Assembly (NCBI GenBank): GCA_018340375.1 | Contig: JAFFJZ010000001.1 | Location: 18,804,001-18,868,000, forward strand | From: Gonatopus flavifemur | Lineage: Eukaryota; Arthropoda; Insecta; Hymenoptera; Dryinidae | Direction: 5' to 3' | DNA length: 64,000 nucleotides | Shown here: one piece after another, positions 25,786-38,727 of the stretch | How positions within the stretch are numbered: the stretch's first letter is position 1 | Layout of the letters: each line of letters begins with the position of its first letter | The notes under the pieces: model-generated | Database searches by the model: none | What the model was told of the DNA's origin: nothing | The model's input: the letters and a program-made list of their open reading frames with translations, nothing else | Translations under genes and position numbers: made by a program

Positions 25786-25936
25786 CCCTAATTCCAAAAT
25801 CCGATTGATTCCTATTGATTCTGATACAAAAACTCAATTCAAACCGATAAAAAAGATTAAATGAATGGGTTTAAATTGTATTTCTGCATCGAAATCAATA
25901 GGAATCAATCGGTTCAATGGGATCTTTTAACCAGGG
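25786..25936. mobile_element. CCCTAATTCC MITE, 151 bp
   Basis: Ends CCCTAATTCCAAAATCC and a GGATCTTTTAACCAGGG-like tail are flanked by AT. The arms share CGATTGATTCCTATTGATT. Confidence 0.75.
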
Positions 25937-28900
25937 ATAATTGGGCAAAGTAAAAGATTTACAGTCATAGTTTCTAAAGCTTTTTGGGAGATCGAATGAT
26001 ATGTATCGATGACGAATCCGTACCTGTGATGGTGAAATACGCGAATTGCCATGACGATGATCATCATTGGAGCCGGTTTCAGAATATTCACCCACCCTAT
26101 ATATGGTTATACCGCAGTCCATTCCAATTATAATATCTTGTCACGCACAATTAATCGGAAAAAGGTTTGGCTTATATAATTGTAATTTCATTTTCAATTG
26201 AGCAGAACCGTCTTTTGTAAAAGAATGCATACATATTTCTGTGACTCTGTTCTCCAATTTTCCAACGTTCTCTCGCTAACGTTTGGGCGTAGAAAAATGA
26301 AATTCTCTATCTTTCGAATAATGAATGCAGTTTTCATATCATTATGCGAAGTGGATGTCATTTGACGGTGGTAGGAGCCGATTGTTGCAAGAGGATAACT
26401 GGGCGACACGTATGTAGGTATGCTACACGCGATGTATTAATGCGAGCAAAGCAAAGAATGAAAAATAAGAGAAGAGAGGAGGGAATGATGCGAAAGAGCC
26501 ATGGGGAACCGGTTCCATGGGGGTTTCAGCCTCGACAGAACTATTCGTCTGGCTGGTTGGACAGCTAGCCATAGCTAGTGGTTCTTTCGATTCTGTCTCG
26601 TATACTCGCTATGGTGCACCACCTATCTATCTACCTACTTACCTATCTATCTGCCACCTACCAACCTAACAACCTACCTGACTGCCTTCCTGCCCCGTTT
26701 ATAATATGCTTATATACCAACCAACCTGACTACCTTCGGTTGCACACACCACCACTTGATTTGCTCGACTCTCATGAAATTCCGGACGAACGACGGAGCG
26801 CGACACTTTAATCATACAGTAGAAATACTGGAGAACCCGAAGAAGGGCTTATAAAAAATTAATTTCATCCTTTGGATGTGTACTTCACTTTCTCACATAA
26901 GGATAATTTCGATTAACATATTTATAAAATTGTGTAAAATTTAGAAACTTGGCCTAGTTCTTAAACTCTCAAAGATCTAGTTTATCCTCTGATCATGACC
27001 TGGGTGAAAAAAGGCGAAAAGAGAATGGGAGTCTCAAAAAAGATATAGAATTCGGTCACGACATGCGATCCATTGGGTCCCATACGATATCCTCTTGAGA
27101 ACGTATCGGGCCTATATTAAGATCATGTATTTTCGAAACACCTCGAATCCTTGTTAGAATACAAAGACGTACGAATATGTTGAGATTCTCACAGGGTACA
27201 TATAGGTCATTCCTCGCAAAGACCTTGACCAAATTCAAATCATAGTCCCTTAAACTATCTTCAAACAACTACTCCCGCCTTTATCTATACCAATCACGAA
27301 GCACGAATCTCATTAATCCCCAACCGGAATGTACGATCCATTTTCTCACACATAAAAATTACAAAGATCGTTATCCGAGGTGGTATGAATATATCGTACG
27401 GAGTGATTTCCACGCCGATGGTGTGCATTTTACGTTACTTGAACATTGTACGTATAAAAGACAATAAAAAATATCCCCCCTTTTGAGCATTTGGGATTAA
27501 AATTGAACAATGCAAGGGGAGAAAATATAATGTAACATTTATCGGTCGGCATTACAAGAAACTCCTGTGGTATTCTTATATATACTTTCTTCGGAGACTA
27601 CGAAAGAAACGATTCTCTCCTGCTTTTAAAGCAACTCTCGTATCGAGGAGGCAAGTCGAGGCGCGCTGCTCGAGGCTCTCGCGTCCAAGGTCAGTGCCGG
27701 GGCCAAAGCCGTCTGTGCTGATCCTTATAATACGATGCTATAATATATACATGTACAGGGTGTATCGTAATTCCCATCCCAAGTACAATGCCAACGATTT
27801 TTCATGTTGTAAAGTTCAAGTTGCAAGATATCGCGTTATGTGATTCTGGAGTCGAGTTGTATTATATTTTCAAGGTATGGAACAGTGACAAGTCGTATCG
27901 TAATCAAATTTTCTAACACGTCTATTACGATTCTATGAAATAATCAATCATTAACTATTATTGATGTATACTAAATCCATTTTTAGTAATCTTATTATTC
28001 TTATGAATTTTGCAATGATTGAAAACAAGTCATAATATAAACTGAAAATTCATCCAGAGTTGTTTTGTGCCTTTTTTCAAGAGGAGGTTCAAGGAGGAAT
28101 CATTTTTATGTTAATCATATTACGTTGGAGAATATATTCTTCATTGGACCATCAAGAACCACCATGTGTGGTCCGTATATAATAATTTACGCATAAAACT
28201 CCAAGTGGTCTGTCACATTTCTGAATTGATATTCCGGGAAAATTAATGATAAACGAGATTGAATTGATTTTGTCGAAAAATGCCTAATGCCGAAATTCCT
28301 TATATAGGAACTATATAAACGTGAAAGAAAGAAATAGGCAGTTGATGCACGTAAATTGCAATTAATTGCCGTGGAGTTTTTTTCCCCGCAATTTATTTAG
28401 GTTGTGGATGGTTCAAAAGAGATTGCGATCAATCTGTTTCGCAATGAGAGCCCTGGTGAGAAAACGAGTGCAGTTTTTTGGCCAGGACAAGTGAGAGTTC
28501 TGAAGTGAATCGAATCTCAGTCAGAGAGTACAATAAGAATGATTTAACGATTGCGATTCACATCGATATATAATAAAACTGAGATATCATTTGATTTGAA
28601 ATTGGATAAAAAAATGTGAATGATAATGAAAATGGATGAATCTTATTTAAAGGATGTGTCCTTTCTTCTTAATCTAAAAAGAAGACTACGAATCGCCGGT
28701 ATCACGGTAGTATGTCTGGTAGTCTACTGCTAGGCTCGTGAGAAGTTTCTGTATAAGAACTAATGAAAGTGAATGGAGCTCCTGCAAACAACCCGGCTGT
28801 ATCGCGATGCGTGGAGGGTTGACATTCCTTAGGAGCTGGCAACTTACGTTACTAGTCATTTGGTGAAAATTATGGAAACATTCGTTGAACGGTCCAAACA

Positions 28901-29260
28901 ACCCAAGTGACGACGAAAGTTTAAACGTATGTGTATACGAAATAAAAACGTCCTTAAAATATACAAATGAGATGCGAAGAACATACGATGAACGTTTAAA
29001 GAATATTTGAATGAGATTGTTTTGAATATATTTAGTACGTACATATTATATTCAAAATTTATGATATTTATTCGATCGTCGTATATTCAATTACACATGC
29101 TCCATGAAAGTGCCTCGCATCTATAAAACAGTCTCATTTGAATGTGCGTCGAATATATTTTGAATACTTGGAGAATGTTCGTAATGTATTCCAAAGCTGG
29201 AATCGGATGAGATAAATTCTGCGACGGAAAAATTCTACCGCGTGAAACGACAGTTAACTT
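25937..29260. other. Mostly unique DNA, no supported gene
   Basis: A degenerate CTAT/CTAC/AACC microsatellite lies at about 26621-26700 and a GC-richer island at 27640-27720 next to TATATACATG. A minus-strand open frame at 28686-28901 has acceptable composition but no clear splice context. Nothing here was called as a gene. Confidence 0.3.
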
Positions 29261-29261
29261 T

Positions 29262-30163
29262 CATTATATTATGGATTTACCATTGGCACTAGCATGGCGC
29301 AACGTAGATAATGTATGGCCGAGGCTTGACAACCAAGCATGGAGCAACATTAAAATGTTAACACCATTTTATGATTTATCAAGGTGTTTTTCCAATAGGA
29401 CCCCATCATTGATGAACAATAGAAAGATTTGTTCATCAATGTTGCGCCAATGATAAAACTGTAAAAAATAATTAACCCAAAAATATATAAAAAGTGTGCA
29501 CATCTCACAATTGCCATGAGAGGTATACACGATATGAATCAGCGGTAGGAGCCCTCTGGTGTAACCTGTAACAAAGAACGATTGACTGTTCTTCCAGAGA
29601 ATTATTCGAGTCTGAAATATTCCTTGTATACATCTCTCACTACCCGCGAGGAACACTCGATCGGTAACTTAGCTAGCAATTCAGCCATCAAAAGTTAAAA
29701 TTAAGGAGCATGCCAATATTGAGCCATGCTATTACCAATGGTCGGCGCTACAGTGAAAACTAATTTTTATCCAGACTAGACCGAAGTTTGTGGCAATATT
29801 CAACCACGTTTCAAATGATCCTCATTTTCGATAGAATAATCTATTGTTCGGTCAATGTTGGACCAAGGATGAGCCTAGCAAGCGCCAAGTCTGGTGGGAT
29901 TGTGAATCAATGGTAGGCTGGCAACCTAAATTCGTTGAACACCGATATCGATGCAATATTATATTTGTCGTTAATCAACATTGAATATTGATAGATTACC
30001 AAGCCTTGTCTGTCAACATTGCGCCAAACTATATTCTATTGTCAGCATAGGCGGAACCTGAACATTAATGATGGTTTATTCAGTGTTAAGCCAGGCTTGG
30101 TTGCCAAGCCTCGGCCATACTTCTTCTACGCCATGCTAGCGCCAATGGTACATTTCTGTACGG
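29262..30163. mobile_element. Foldback-like element with CCATTGGCGCTAGCATGG arms
   Basis: ACCATTGGCACTAGCATGGC at 29279 and GCCATGCTAGCGCCAATGGT near 30130 are inverted copies. The pairing continues through GTATGGCCGAGGCTTG. GCGCCAA and AACATT motifs recur inside. Confidence 0.65.
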
Positions 30164-30522
30164 GTTTTTATATGGGGATCTTATAAGCTAACATTTTGAA
30201 TTGCCTGTGAATATAGAAAACCAAATACAAATACTTTATAATTTCTTCATATTTTCTGAATTTTAATTATTCTGGAAGTTGAATAATCATTTGAAATGAA
30301 TTGATCTGGATAGCTAAGGTTTAGACGAACAATATGATATCAGGTTTGCGAGAGATCGCGATCAGAAACAGTTGTTATCATCAAAATAACAATTAATATT
30401 TCAAAACGTGAGTTGTTACCAGACGATATAAGTTGGAAAAAAATAGAATTGTCTTTATGAAATGATAGAAAATTATCTCGAAAATATCTCCACAAAGTTT
30501 CACGACGAAATTCGGACTCCTT

Positions 30523-31227
30523 CCCTGGTTAGAAAACCGAATGAAATCCGGATGATAATCCGGCTCAAACCCGGATGAAATTTCCGGGATTCCATCCGGG
30601 CGCGTATACAGGTTTTGCGATGATTCTTTATTCGGTTTCATCCAGATCCTATTCGGGTTTCAATACTAGATATTTTTTGGAATCCCAAATAAAACCCGAA
30701 CAAGGGACGAATTAATTCTATTCAAATTTCGTGTGGGATTTCGAAATATATTCTGTATTAAAATCCGGATAGGATCCGCATAAAACCGGGTAAGAATCAC
30801 CGCAAAACCCGTATACGCGCGGATTTCATCCGGGTTTGAGTCGGGTTCCTCCCATACAGCACCAACGAGTTCATTAAGATCGCAGAAATCTAACACTTGA
30901 AACATTGAAATACTTCTGTGATATTGCTGTATGCCACACTGAGGTTTCGAAGCCCCTTCAGAAACATTGCAATGTCCGCTAATATTACATTTCAGACAAT
31001 ATTTCTGAATTATTTATGGAATATTTCAGTGTAATATTTCTCTTGTGATATATCTAAGACATTGTAAGGCACTAACATTCCAATTGACAGATTTTTGACA
31101 TATTTCTGCGAAAGGGTATTGAACCGTAATGAAGATGAGACGAGAGATTGAGACATTACTGAAATCTGTGGTGCTGTATGGGCCATCCGGGTTCGAGCGG
31201 GGTTCCCATCCGGCTTTTTTACCAGGG
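30523..31227. mobile_element. CCGGAT-rich CCCTGG MITE, split
   Basis: Ends CCCTGGTTAGAAAACC and GGCTTTTTTACCAGGG are flanked by TT. CCCGGATGAAAT blocks lie in both arms. A CCCATACAGCACC-ended element (30851-31182) interrupts the right arm. Confidence 0.75.
30851..31182. mobile_element. CCCATACAGCACC element inside the CCGGAT MITE
   Basis: Ends CCCATACAGCACC and GGTGCTGTATGGG are exact complements. The interior is rich in ATATTTC and GACATT, like the 18213 family. Confidence 0.7.
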
Positions 31228-31359
31228 TTCCAGTCTGTACTGCCAGAAACAAAAGAACAAGAGCGCTGAAACCGGAATATTTTGGTCATTCCAATCAACA
31301 GGCGTACTTGATTGGACGTAGGCCGTTGTATTTCAAAATTCCTGGCATCACTAGTTCCA

Positions 31360-31620
31360 GTACTACGTTTATTTTTGTGTTCCATGCGCGTAGAAGTGTG
31401 AAAATTGTCGTTCGCATTTCGCATCAAAAGGCGCTTGACAAGCACGAAAAGATGAAATTCCCAATGGAAACCAGCTGTACGAGGAATCAGAGAGCTTTAA
31501 TTCAAATTGGTGAGTTCTTAATTCGAAGAGTGCTTGTATTTTATTTGTTTTTTTTTGTAGTGCGAACTTTGAACGCGTTTCCCCACGAATTGCACTTTTT
31601 CCAACTTGTGTATGAAACCA
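31360..31620 (+). pseudogene. Coding-like fragment with intron-like segment, copy 1
   Basis: SVKIVVRISHQ, then KALDKHEKMKF, is followed by a donor-like ATTG|GTGAGT at 31508 and a T-rich acceptor GTTTTTTTTTGTAG near 31560. The same order recurs at 44010-44640. The family is not recognised and neither copy has a full reading frame. Confidence 0.35.
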
Positions 31621-32972
31621 CGTGGAAACTACCAATTCGATTTTGCGGAAATTTTGCACACAACTTTTTAATATCATATAAAAGAATATGAACCTGATTG
31701 ATTTTGAAAATTGCAATAGAAAAAGTATTTGTTTACTGCCAAGGAAATTTACACGGAGAAACCGAAATCATTAATATTTAGAAAAATGATTTACATTGAA
31801 AACGAAAGGTCGGGTCTCACAACTGTCTCCTTGTGATTGTAACGATATTTTATGGTTCCCAACCACAAACTATCCAGTTAGTGATTGCAGCTATACGGTA
31901 TTGGTGTGACACTCAAACCAGGGTTGATGAAGTAGTATGCCTCCGAGAACCATAAAGGATAGTGAATAGAACTGGACAATAGATAGTTTAGGCAACTAAA
32001 TGGATATTTAACATACGGATACTTATCGTTAACCCCTTGACAGATACGAACTGTCTTTGTAACTGACTCTCGTTCCAAAATAGGTACGGTAAAAAATGCA
32101 TTTTCATTCCAAGTTTGTGTATATGGATTTTTAAGATCGCTAATTACGAAGTTAAAATTACAAATGAGAAATTCAGGATGATGGTTTTATTATTTCGACT
32201 TTTTCGACCCACATAAGTGTCATTGTCAGTCAGGTTAAATTATCACTGAAAATATTCTTATTTCTAAGAAATCATTCAGTAATCTAGGGTAAAAGGATTT
32301 CTGAATCCAAAATGAATCTTATTTCACTTGCAAATATAATAATCACAGAGATGAACAAATTTTTCTAACTTTCTGGCTCTCCTTCTTAAAAATATCTGAA
32401 ATATAACACCGTTGTGATAAAATGTAAATATAACAAATTGCAGCCTTAGACTGGCCTCCCATAGACCGAAATTCATTCCGGCGGAATAACTGATAACCAG
32501 TCGCATTTAGAATTTTTTTTAGAGCGATGTATGAGAAATCCATGAAAGATTGTGCATCGGTTCAATTTTCATTCCAGCGAAACATATTCCGGTCCATGCG
32601 AGGCCAGCCTAAGGCTTCTCTCTCATGGACCGGAATTTCTAGAGGATTTTTAGGGAATTTTAGTAAGTTACTATCCACGACCCAATTGGGTCTCCGGATT
32701 TTCTTCCGTTAAAATATATCACATTATTCTTTTCATTGATTAATTTATTTGAAAGAATTGAAAAATCAATCTTACATATATCTCGAAAATAGGATGAAAT
32801 GAAAGAAATGATTCATTATTTATATTGAATGTTCGTATTATTTTAGTAAAGAAAAAAAGTATAACTAAAAAATTCTTTATTCGATGCTTCGATTAACTTA
32901 TGAATGGCAGAATATTTGAAGCTTAAGAGGAATAGAATTGTAGGATAACGAAGTGAATGATTAGAATGTTTA

Positions 32973-33421
32973 CACTGAGAAAAAATGCAGTGGAGCCAAC
33001 CGCATATGAGTTTGGATACAGCGAATCTCGCCGCGAGGTTGACTCAACTGAATATCGATTGGAATGACCGAATGAGCATTTACTTGATTCGATATTCAGT
33101 TGAGTCAACCGCGCGGCGAGATTTGCCGTATCCAAACTCATATGCGGTTCCCAGACAAAAATTCCCGGGTGGGCGGGATTCCCAAATTCGCATGTGGACT
33201 CAGGTTCCCGCCCGGGACCCGGCAGCCGGGTCAGGTTCCCGCTCGAGTTACCACCTGGCTGGTCCCGGGTGGGAACCAGAGGGGTTCCAAGCAGGACCTG
33301 GCTCGTCCTGGGCTGAACCTGGCGGGTCCCGGCCAGGAACCTGAGTCCACATGCGAATTTGGGAATCCTACCCACCCGGGAATTTTTGTTTGGGTTGGCT
33401 CCACTCCATTTTTTCTCAGTG
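32973..33421. mobile_element. CACTGAGAAAAAATG MITE with nested GC-rich foldback
   Basis: Ends CACTGAGAAAAAATGCAGTG and TCCATTTTTTCTCAGTG are flanked by TA. The arms share GGAGCCAACCGCATATGAG. The 245-bp GC-rich insertion 33150-33394 splits the right arm. The long ORFs here on both strands come from these palindromes. Confidence 0.85.
33150..33394. mobile_element. GC-rich CCCAGACAAAAATTCC foldback
   Basis: Ends CCCAGACAAAAATTCCCGGG and CCCGGGAATTTTTGTTTGGG are flanked by TT. The host's left arm keeps the site uninterrupted (complement of GCGGTTGGCTCC). It is markedly GC-richer than its surroundings. Confidence 0.85.
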
Positions 33422-33483
33422 TAAGTTTAAAATAATGAGAAAATTCAAACTTGTCTTCAAAACTTGATTGAAATTTCTCTAAA

Positions 33484-34898
33484 CCCCATTCGGTGAGTTT
33501 AATAAAAATATTTCTCTTCAAAATTCTTCAAAACTCTTCAGATTTTTCTACATAACTGTCAGATTTCGGACGCTTTGAGAAATTTGCAGAATCTTTAACC
33601 ATACATATTACTCTACAAATTTCTGCATTACTCTGCAAAATTGTACATAATTCTTCCAATCTTCGTAATATTTTATGAATTTCTCTACAAAATTCGTACA
33701 AAACTCGCCAAATCTCCATATTACATTAAATACTTCTCTGCGTATTTCTGCATTACTCTACAAATCTCTCTTTTATCTATTCACTTTTGCTTGAGAAAAA
33801 AAATTTTTGTTCAGAGTTTATCTCTACAAATCTCCTTCCAGTTCGACTTTAATGACATTACGGAAGAGACGCCACATTGAAAGTCCATTTTTAGGAACTC
33901 TCCTCAGTGAGGATTGAACCTGGGTCCTGCGAGTGAGAAGCAAAGCCTCTATCACATCAGCGGATCTCCGAGATGATTACAGTAATCTTAAAGTACCACT
34001 TATGGGAATCATCGCAATGGAAAATTTTGAAAAATTCGTTTTCGTGAGGTATATAGACCAATCAATTCAGAATCTTCTGAAACGAAAAATGAATAGGTCG
34101 TGGGAGAGGGGATTGTTTTAGCCTTAACTTGTAAATTTTTCCAAGTGCTGAGTCAAATCGATAGAAAATTTTGAAAGTTCGTTCCTGTAAAATATAGACC
34201 AATCGATTCAGAATCTTATGGAACGAAAAATGAGTAGATCGTGGGAAAAAGGTTTTTTTCGACCTTAACTTGTAAATTTTTCCAAGTGCTGGGTCAAATC
34301 GATAGAAAATTTTAAAAAATTCGTTCCCATCGGATATAGACTAATCTATTCAGAATCCTTCGAAAGGAAAAATGAGTGGGTCGTGGGAGAGAGGTTTTTT
34401 CGAGGCCTACTAGTGAATTTTACTCAAGTTGTTTCGAGTCGATTGAAAAATTTGAAAAAAGTCACTTTATCTCCGCAAATACGATTTGAGAAAAATGTAT
34501 GAATTTGTACAGAAAACTCAACTCTCCGCCACAAGCCGTAATATTCTTGAAATAGGCAAATAAAAAGAAAATTCAAATTTTTTTCTGCAAATGTAATTTG
34601 CAGAGAAATGTATGAATTCGTGGAGAAAATTCCTTTCCTCGTCAAATGTTTCCACCATTCATCAAGTAGAAAAATGTTGAGAAAATTCAACATTTCTCAA
34701 CAAAACAACTTTGACCGATAAGTTGGAAATGTCCAGAGAAACCTTTACTGGCAATAGGAATTTTCAGAAATATGCAGAATTTCACAGAGTTTTGGAAGAT
34801 GAATCTGTTGAAAAAATTCTTTCTTTCTCTAAGAATTGCGATAATGAAGTTTTGCAGAGAAATTGTTGAAGTTTTGAAGAGAAATATTTTCATTGGGG
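33484..34898 (+). mobile_element. Repeat element R1, sister copy of R2
   Basis: It has the same order and orientation as R2, without the MITE insertion: AT-rich left part, minus-strand tRNA-like module (33911-33964), three 141-142-bp units (CAG of the core ending at 34070, 34211 and 34353), right part ending ATTGGGG. The left end reads CCCCATTCGGTGAG before rejoining the R2 sequence, so it was altered. It gives the unoccupied site for the MITE inside R2. Confidence 0.8.
33905..33970 (-). other. tRNA-like module in R1
   Basis: On the minus strand B box GGTTCAATCC is the complement of 33911-33920, with an A-box-like GCTGATGTG at about 33960. The R2 copy (59383-59445) has GGTTTAATCC, a mutated B box. 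Confidence 0.5.
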
Positions 34899-35172
34899 TT
34901 GTTATAAAATCACATTTGTTTTGTGAAATTTGAGTTGTATCAGAGATAAGAGTAAACTATCCTCTATTCTCCCTAAAACTTTATCGAATGTGTGACTTAA
35001 TAAAAAAAATATAATATTTATAAGAGTGGATATATAATGTTCTATGAATATTTTGGTATAATATTCTAATAATATTATAAGAATGTGATGTGCTATCAGG
35101 GTAATGTTTTGTGCAAAAGAAAAGAAGATGATTTGTAATGAAAAAAAATATTCAAACTTTCCCACATAACAC

Positions 35173-35435
35173 CCCACTGAGCATTTCCGTTAGAACCTTG
35201 CATTAACATTGCAGCGATATTGATGCGATCTTAAAAGTACTTGTCTTTCGATTTACAAATGCAATATTACAAAAGTAACTTGCAAAAATATCGTTGAAAT
35301 ATCACCCGACAACGTAACATTGCTGCAATTTACTTGTAATTGATTACTGTTGTAATTCTTATAACAGGTACTTTCAAGATCGCATCAACATCGATGCAAT
35401 GTTAATGCAAGCTTCTAACGGAAATGCTCAGTGGG
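35173..35435. mobile_element. CCCACTGAGCATTTCC MITE
   Basis: Ends CCCACTGAGCATTTCCGTTA and its complement are flanked by AC. The arms also share TTGCATTAACATTGCA and GATGCGATCTT. Confidence 0.8.
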
Positions 35436-35843
35436 ACAGGCCTGCGAAATATGACTTTCTATTCCCCCCTCGAACAATAATGTCTTTTTCCGAAGCATTT
35501 TGATGCGCTGAATCAGAATCTGGCTGCAGAATTGCTCTATCACTTCAGGTTTTTGAGATATTTCGACCTAAAACTGTGAGAAACACTGTTTTTCGACATA
35601 TTTGGGGTTACGTAAAGCCGAAGGGTAATTTTCTTCCACAGAACTAATAGGTGCACCTCAGAGTATAAGTCTTCCTCTTCCAAATGCCGTCGAGTTTGCT
35701 CAAATATCTTGTTTTTTTCATTGAGATACGACAGTTTGAAAATTGTGTCTCCACCTATTTATTGAATACATGAGCGCACAAATTTTTAAGAATTACTTAG
35801 ACGATTTTGAGAATGTGTTACAGATATGCTTCATAAACTCCTT

Positions 35844-36095
35844 CACTGACAAAAAAATTTATTCCAGTCAAATAAATATTTATTTGTCCTGTACCAAAAC
35901 AATATTCATTAGAATCAACAAAATATTCTTTGGAACCAAAATAATTTCTTTGAATTAAATAGATGGTTTTAATCGTTTATTTGCCTCCAATAAATTATTT
36001 TGGTTCCAAAGAATATTTTGTTGATTCTAATAAATATTTCTTTGGTACAGGACAAATCAATATTTATTTGACTGGAATAAATTTTTTTTTCAGTG
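35844..36095. mobile_element. CACTGACAAAAAAATTTATT MITE
   Basis: Ends CACTGACAAAAAAATTTATT and TTTTTTTTTCAGTG are flanked by TT. The arms are complementary along TTCCAGTCAAATAAATATT and GAATCAACAAAATATTCTTT. Confidence 0.8.
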
Positions 36096-36559
36096 TTCAA
36101 GATGTCTTTTAAACTATGCTGATTCGACATCTAAAAGATGTCTTTCAGAAATACCTTAAAGATTCGTTTCTGACATTTCTTGAAGATGTCTCAAAGATAT
36201 CAATTCCATATATCTTGGAGATTTCTGTTTCGTGACGTCGTTCAGATATCTAAAAGACATCTTTTCGATATATCTGAAAGATAGTTGTTGGGAAGCGATT
36301 GAGTTTTGCTGATTCAATAAATTCTTAACACGCATGTAACGAAATAAGCGACTAAAAAAATTCACTTATATACAACACGATGACATCTAATCTCTTGCGA
36401 TGACAAGGTTAACAGCATTTATAATATTACTCGATCTGCGTGTTATCTACCAATTACATTGATAAATATGAAATTACAAGTGACCAACCTGTTACATCGA
36501 GTGACAATATTATGCTACAAAGGTGAGGAATATACTTTATGTTATATCAATTTTCATAT

Positions 36560-36831
36560 CACTGTAAAAAATAATCTGAAATTTCATAAACCAGATGAAT
36601 ATGAAAATTCTAAAACTTGGAATTGAAACCAAGTTCAATCATGGATTCATGAAATTTACTGCAGAATGTATCAAAATTCATATAAAAATGCATGAAAAAT
36701 CATAGTTTTGTATGGGATATCATAAAATTTAATATGAAAAGTCAGAAAAGTTTTGAAAATTAGAACAAAATTTATATGTTAATTGCTTCACATAAATTTA
36801 TATGAAATTCGAGAAGCAATTTTTTACAGTG
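36560..36831. mobile_element. CACTGTAAAAAAT MITE
   Basis: The ends CACTGTAAAAAATAA and AATTTTTTACAGTG bracket AT-rich sequence with recurring AAATTTCAT and TATGAAA motifs. No exact duplication is visible. Confidence 0.5.
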
Positions 36832-37301
36832 TAGTTCTACCAGTTAAAATGAATTTCAGTAGAATCACAACGATCGAAACGACGTAGAATGATTTGACGA
36901 TCCATTTCGAACGATCTTATAAATTCTTTCCTTTTGCGGTGAGAAGTTATTTCTTTCTCCGTTATTAGGAATGAGCATGGCTTATACTTACACACTCTTC
37001 GTTACCACTGTATTTGCGTCTGGAAGAAACCACGAACAGGTGTCGTTGAAGTTTGTAAACGGAACATTGTGAAATTCAGTCTACCTGTCGTTGCCTCAAG
37101 GCTCAACTAACTTTTGACTCTTGTGTACGTTTGCACGAATAGAAGTGCAACAATTACAACCAAGATAATTACAATCTTACATCTCACATACTTCATGGAT
37201 AAATGAAAAAAAAAAATATCTCTCGAACCAGATTGAATGATGTACATGTATATTTTCTAAATTATTTTCGTTCTTTTCGAACATTTCTACCTACATTTCG
37301 T

Positions 37302-37475
37302 AGTAGGGTGCGCCTAAATTAAAATCTTTGGGAGAATATGGAAAGCCTAGCAAGGCCCTATACGGGCTGTAGTAGGGTGCGCCTGAATCAAAATCTTTGG
37401 GAGAATATGGAAAGCCTAGCAAGGCCCTATACGGGCTTTAAGAGGGTGCGCCTAAATTTTTCAAACAGGGGGAAA
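37302..37475 (+). repeat. 69-bp tandem repeat
   Basis: Units begin AGTAGGGTGCGCCT at 37302 and 37371, with a partial unit at 37440. The period is 69 bp and unit 2 is nearly identical to unit 1. Because 69 is divisible by 3, one frame shows a 23-residue repeat, but no gene is supported. Confidence 0.75.
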
Positions 37476-38098
37476 CATTGGAAATGCATCTTGGTCCAAC
37501 ATGGGCCTTGTATGGGTGGCCCTGAGTTAGAACAATCAGGTCAAACATCAGAAACCCGACTAGGCCCCTTAGTGGTTAAGGCTAGGCCATCCTAAGTTTG
37601 GATACCCGATTTAAGCCCATACAGGGCCTATATTCAATACAGGACGCCCGGACAAATTTCCACACGGGTACCACTTCCAACTGTTTGAAAGCGCAGTAAT
37701 TTTCTGAAGAATTTTTGCTTATCCTTCGATAACTGGAATTTCACGGAAACTTTCACAACAAAATTCTTTCAGTGTAGTGGGAAGACTATATTGTCAACAA
37801 TTTATTAGAGTTTTATCAACATTTTTGCAGAACGCAATTTCGTTTCTATTTGTCAAAAAATGAAATAAAAAAACTCTAAAGAAAATTTACACAGCATGCC
37901 CCAAATTTATTAGATTTTTCTTGAAAATTTCAGAGATTATCAGAGTTTGTCAGAGTTTTTATGATGTTTTTCAGAGATCACCTACGATTTTGCAGAAATT
38001 TGTCAGCGGAATATTTTCGTACATGTATTTTCATTCAAAAAGAGAAATTCTACGGTTGGTCGAAGAATATTATAATCCACGAACATAGTGATAGCAAA

Positions 38099-38727
38099 CC
38101 CAATAAACACACGCACGTTTTAAAAACGTCAAAAACAGGCAATAACCACACGTTGTGAATTAGTGATATTCTTGCGTTGATTCAACGTAAAAATGTCGCG
38201 GCAGATCACGTGTTTTTCAACCATAAAATGATGTCATATCAACGGTTTGAGCATCGTTTAAAAGACGTCAAATACTGACGTGTCCTAACGATGGTTCTAA
38301 AACGTGAATTGAATCCAACAAATTATTTTGAAAACTTTTCATTCAATATCGAGAACGATAGTATTTCTGAGTATGACAGAATTTTTGGAAAGTATGCCAC
38401 GCTATTTACTATCTTGCTTTTTGTTGGAATCTTAACCATTGTTCGGTTTCATTCGATATTTTTAGCAGAATTTATCTTCAATTGAAGTTCAAACACAAGG
38501 TGTTATAAACACATTTTAAACGCGTGATTCAAACCCTTTTAAAACACGTGTTTTGATGGTTATTTTTGAATATTAGTTTAAATTACACGTCATCGAAACG
38601 TAATTCCTGGTCGTCTATTTCCCTATCAAATTTTGACTAAAAATCAACGTTATGAAATCAACGACGGACGTCCGTTTGACAGTCTACGGTCTTTCAACGT
38701 TGAAATAACTTGTGTGCGTTTATTGGG
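38099..38727. mobile_element. CCCAATAAACACACG element
   Basis: Ends CCCAATAAACACACGCACG and GTGTGCGTTTATTGGG are flanked by AA. AAAACGTG/CACGTTTT motifs recur inside. Confidence 0.7.

Noticed and set aside
28686..28901. 71-aa minus-strand ORF with fairly balanced composition
   Set aside because: No convincing splice sites or start context. A GTAAGT inside it would cut the frame.
32923..33521. Several Pro/Gly/Arg-rich ORFs of 96-150 aa on both strands
   Set aside because: They overlap on opposite strands inside the nested GC-rich foldback and mirror each other, so they are by-products of the palindrome.
37338..37595. 85-aa ORF with a 23-residue repeat
   Set aside because: It is the frame of the 69-bp tandem repeat. 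No splice sites, domain or start context support it.
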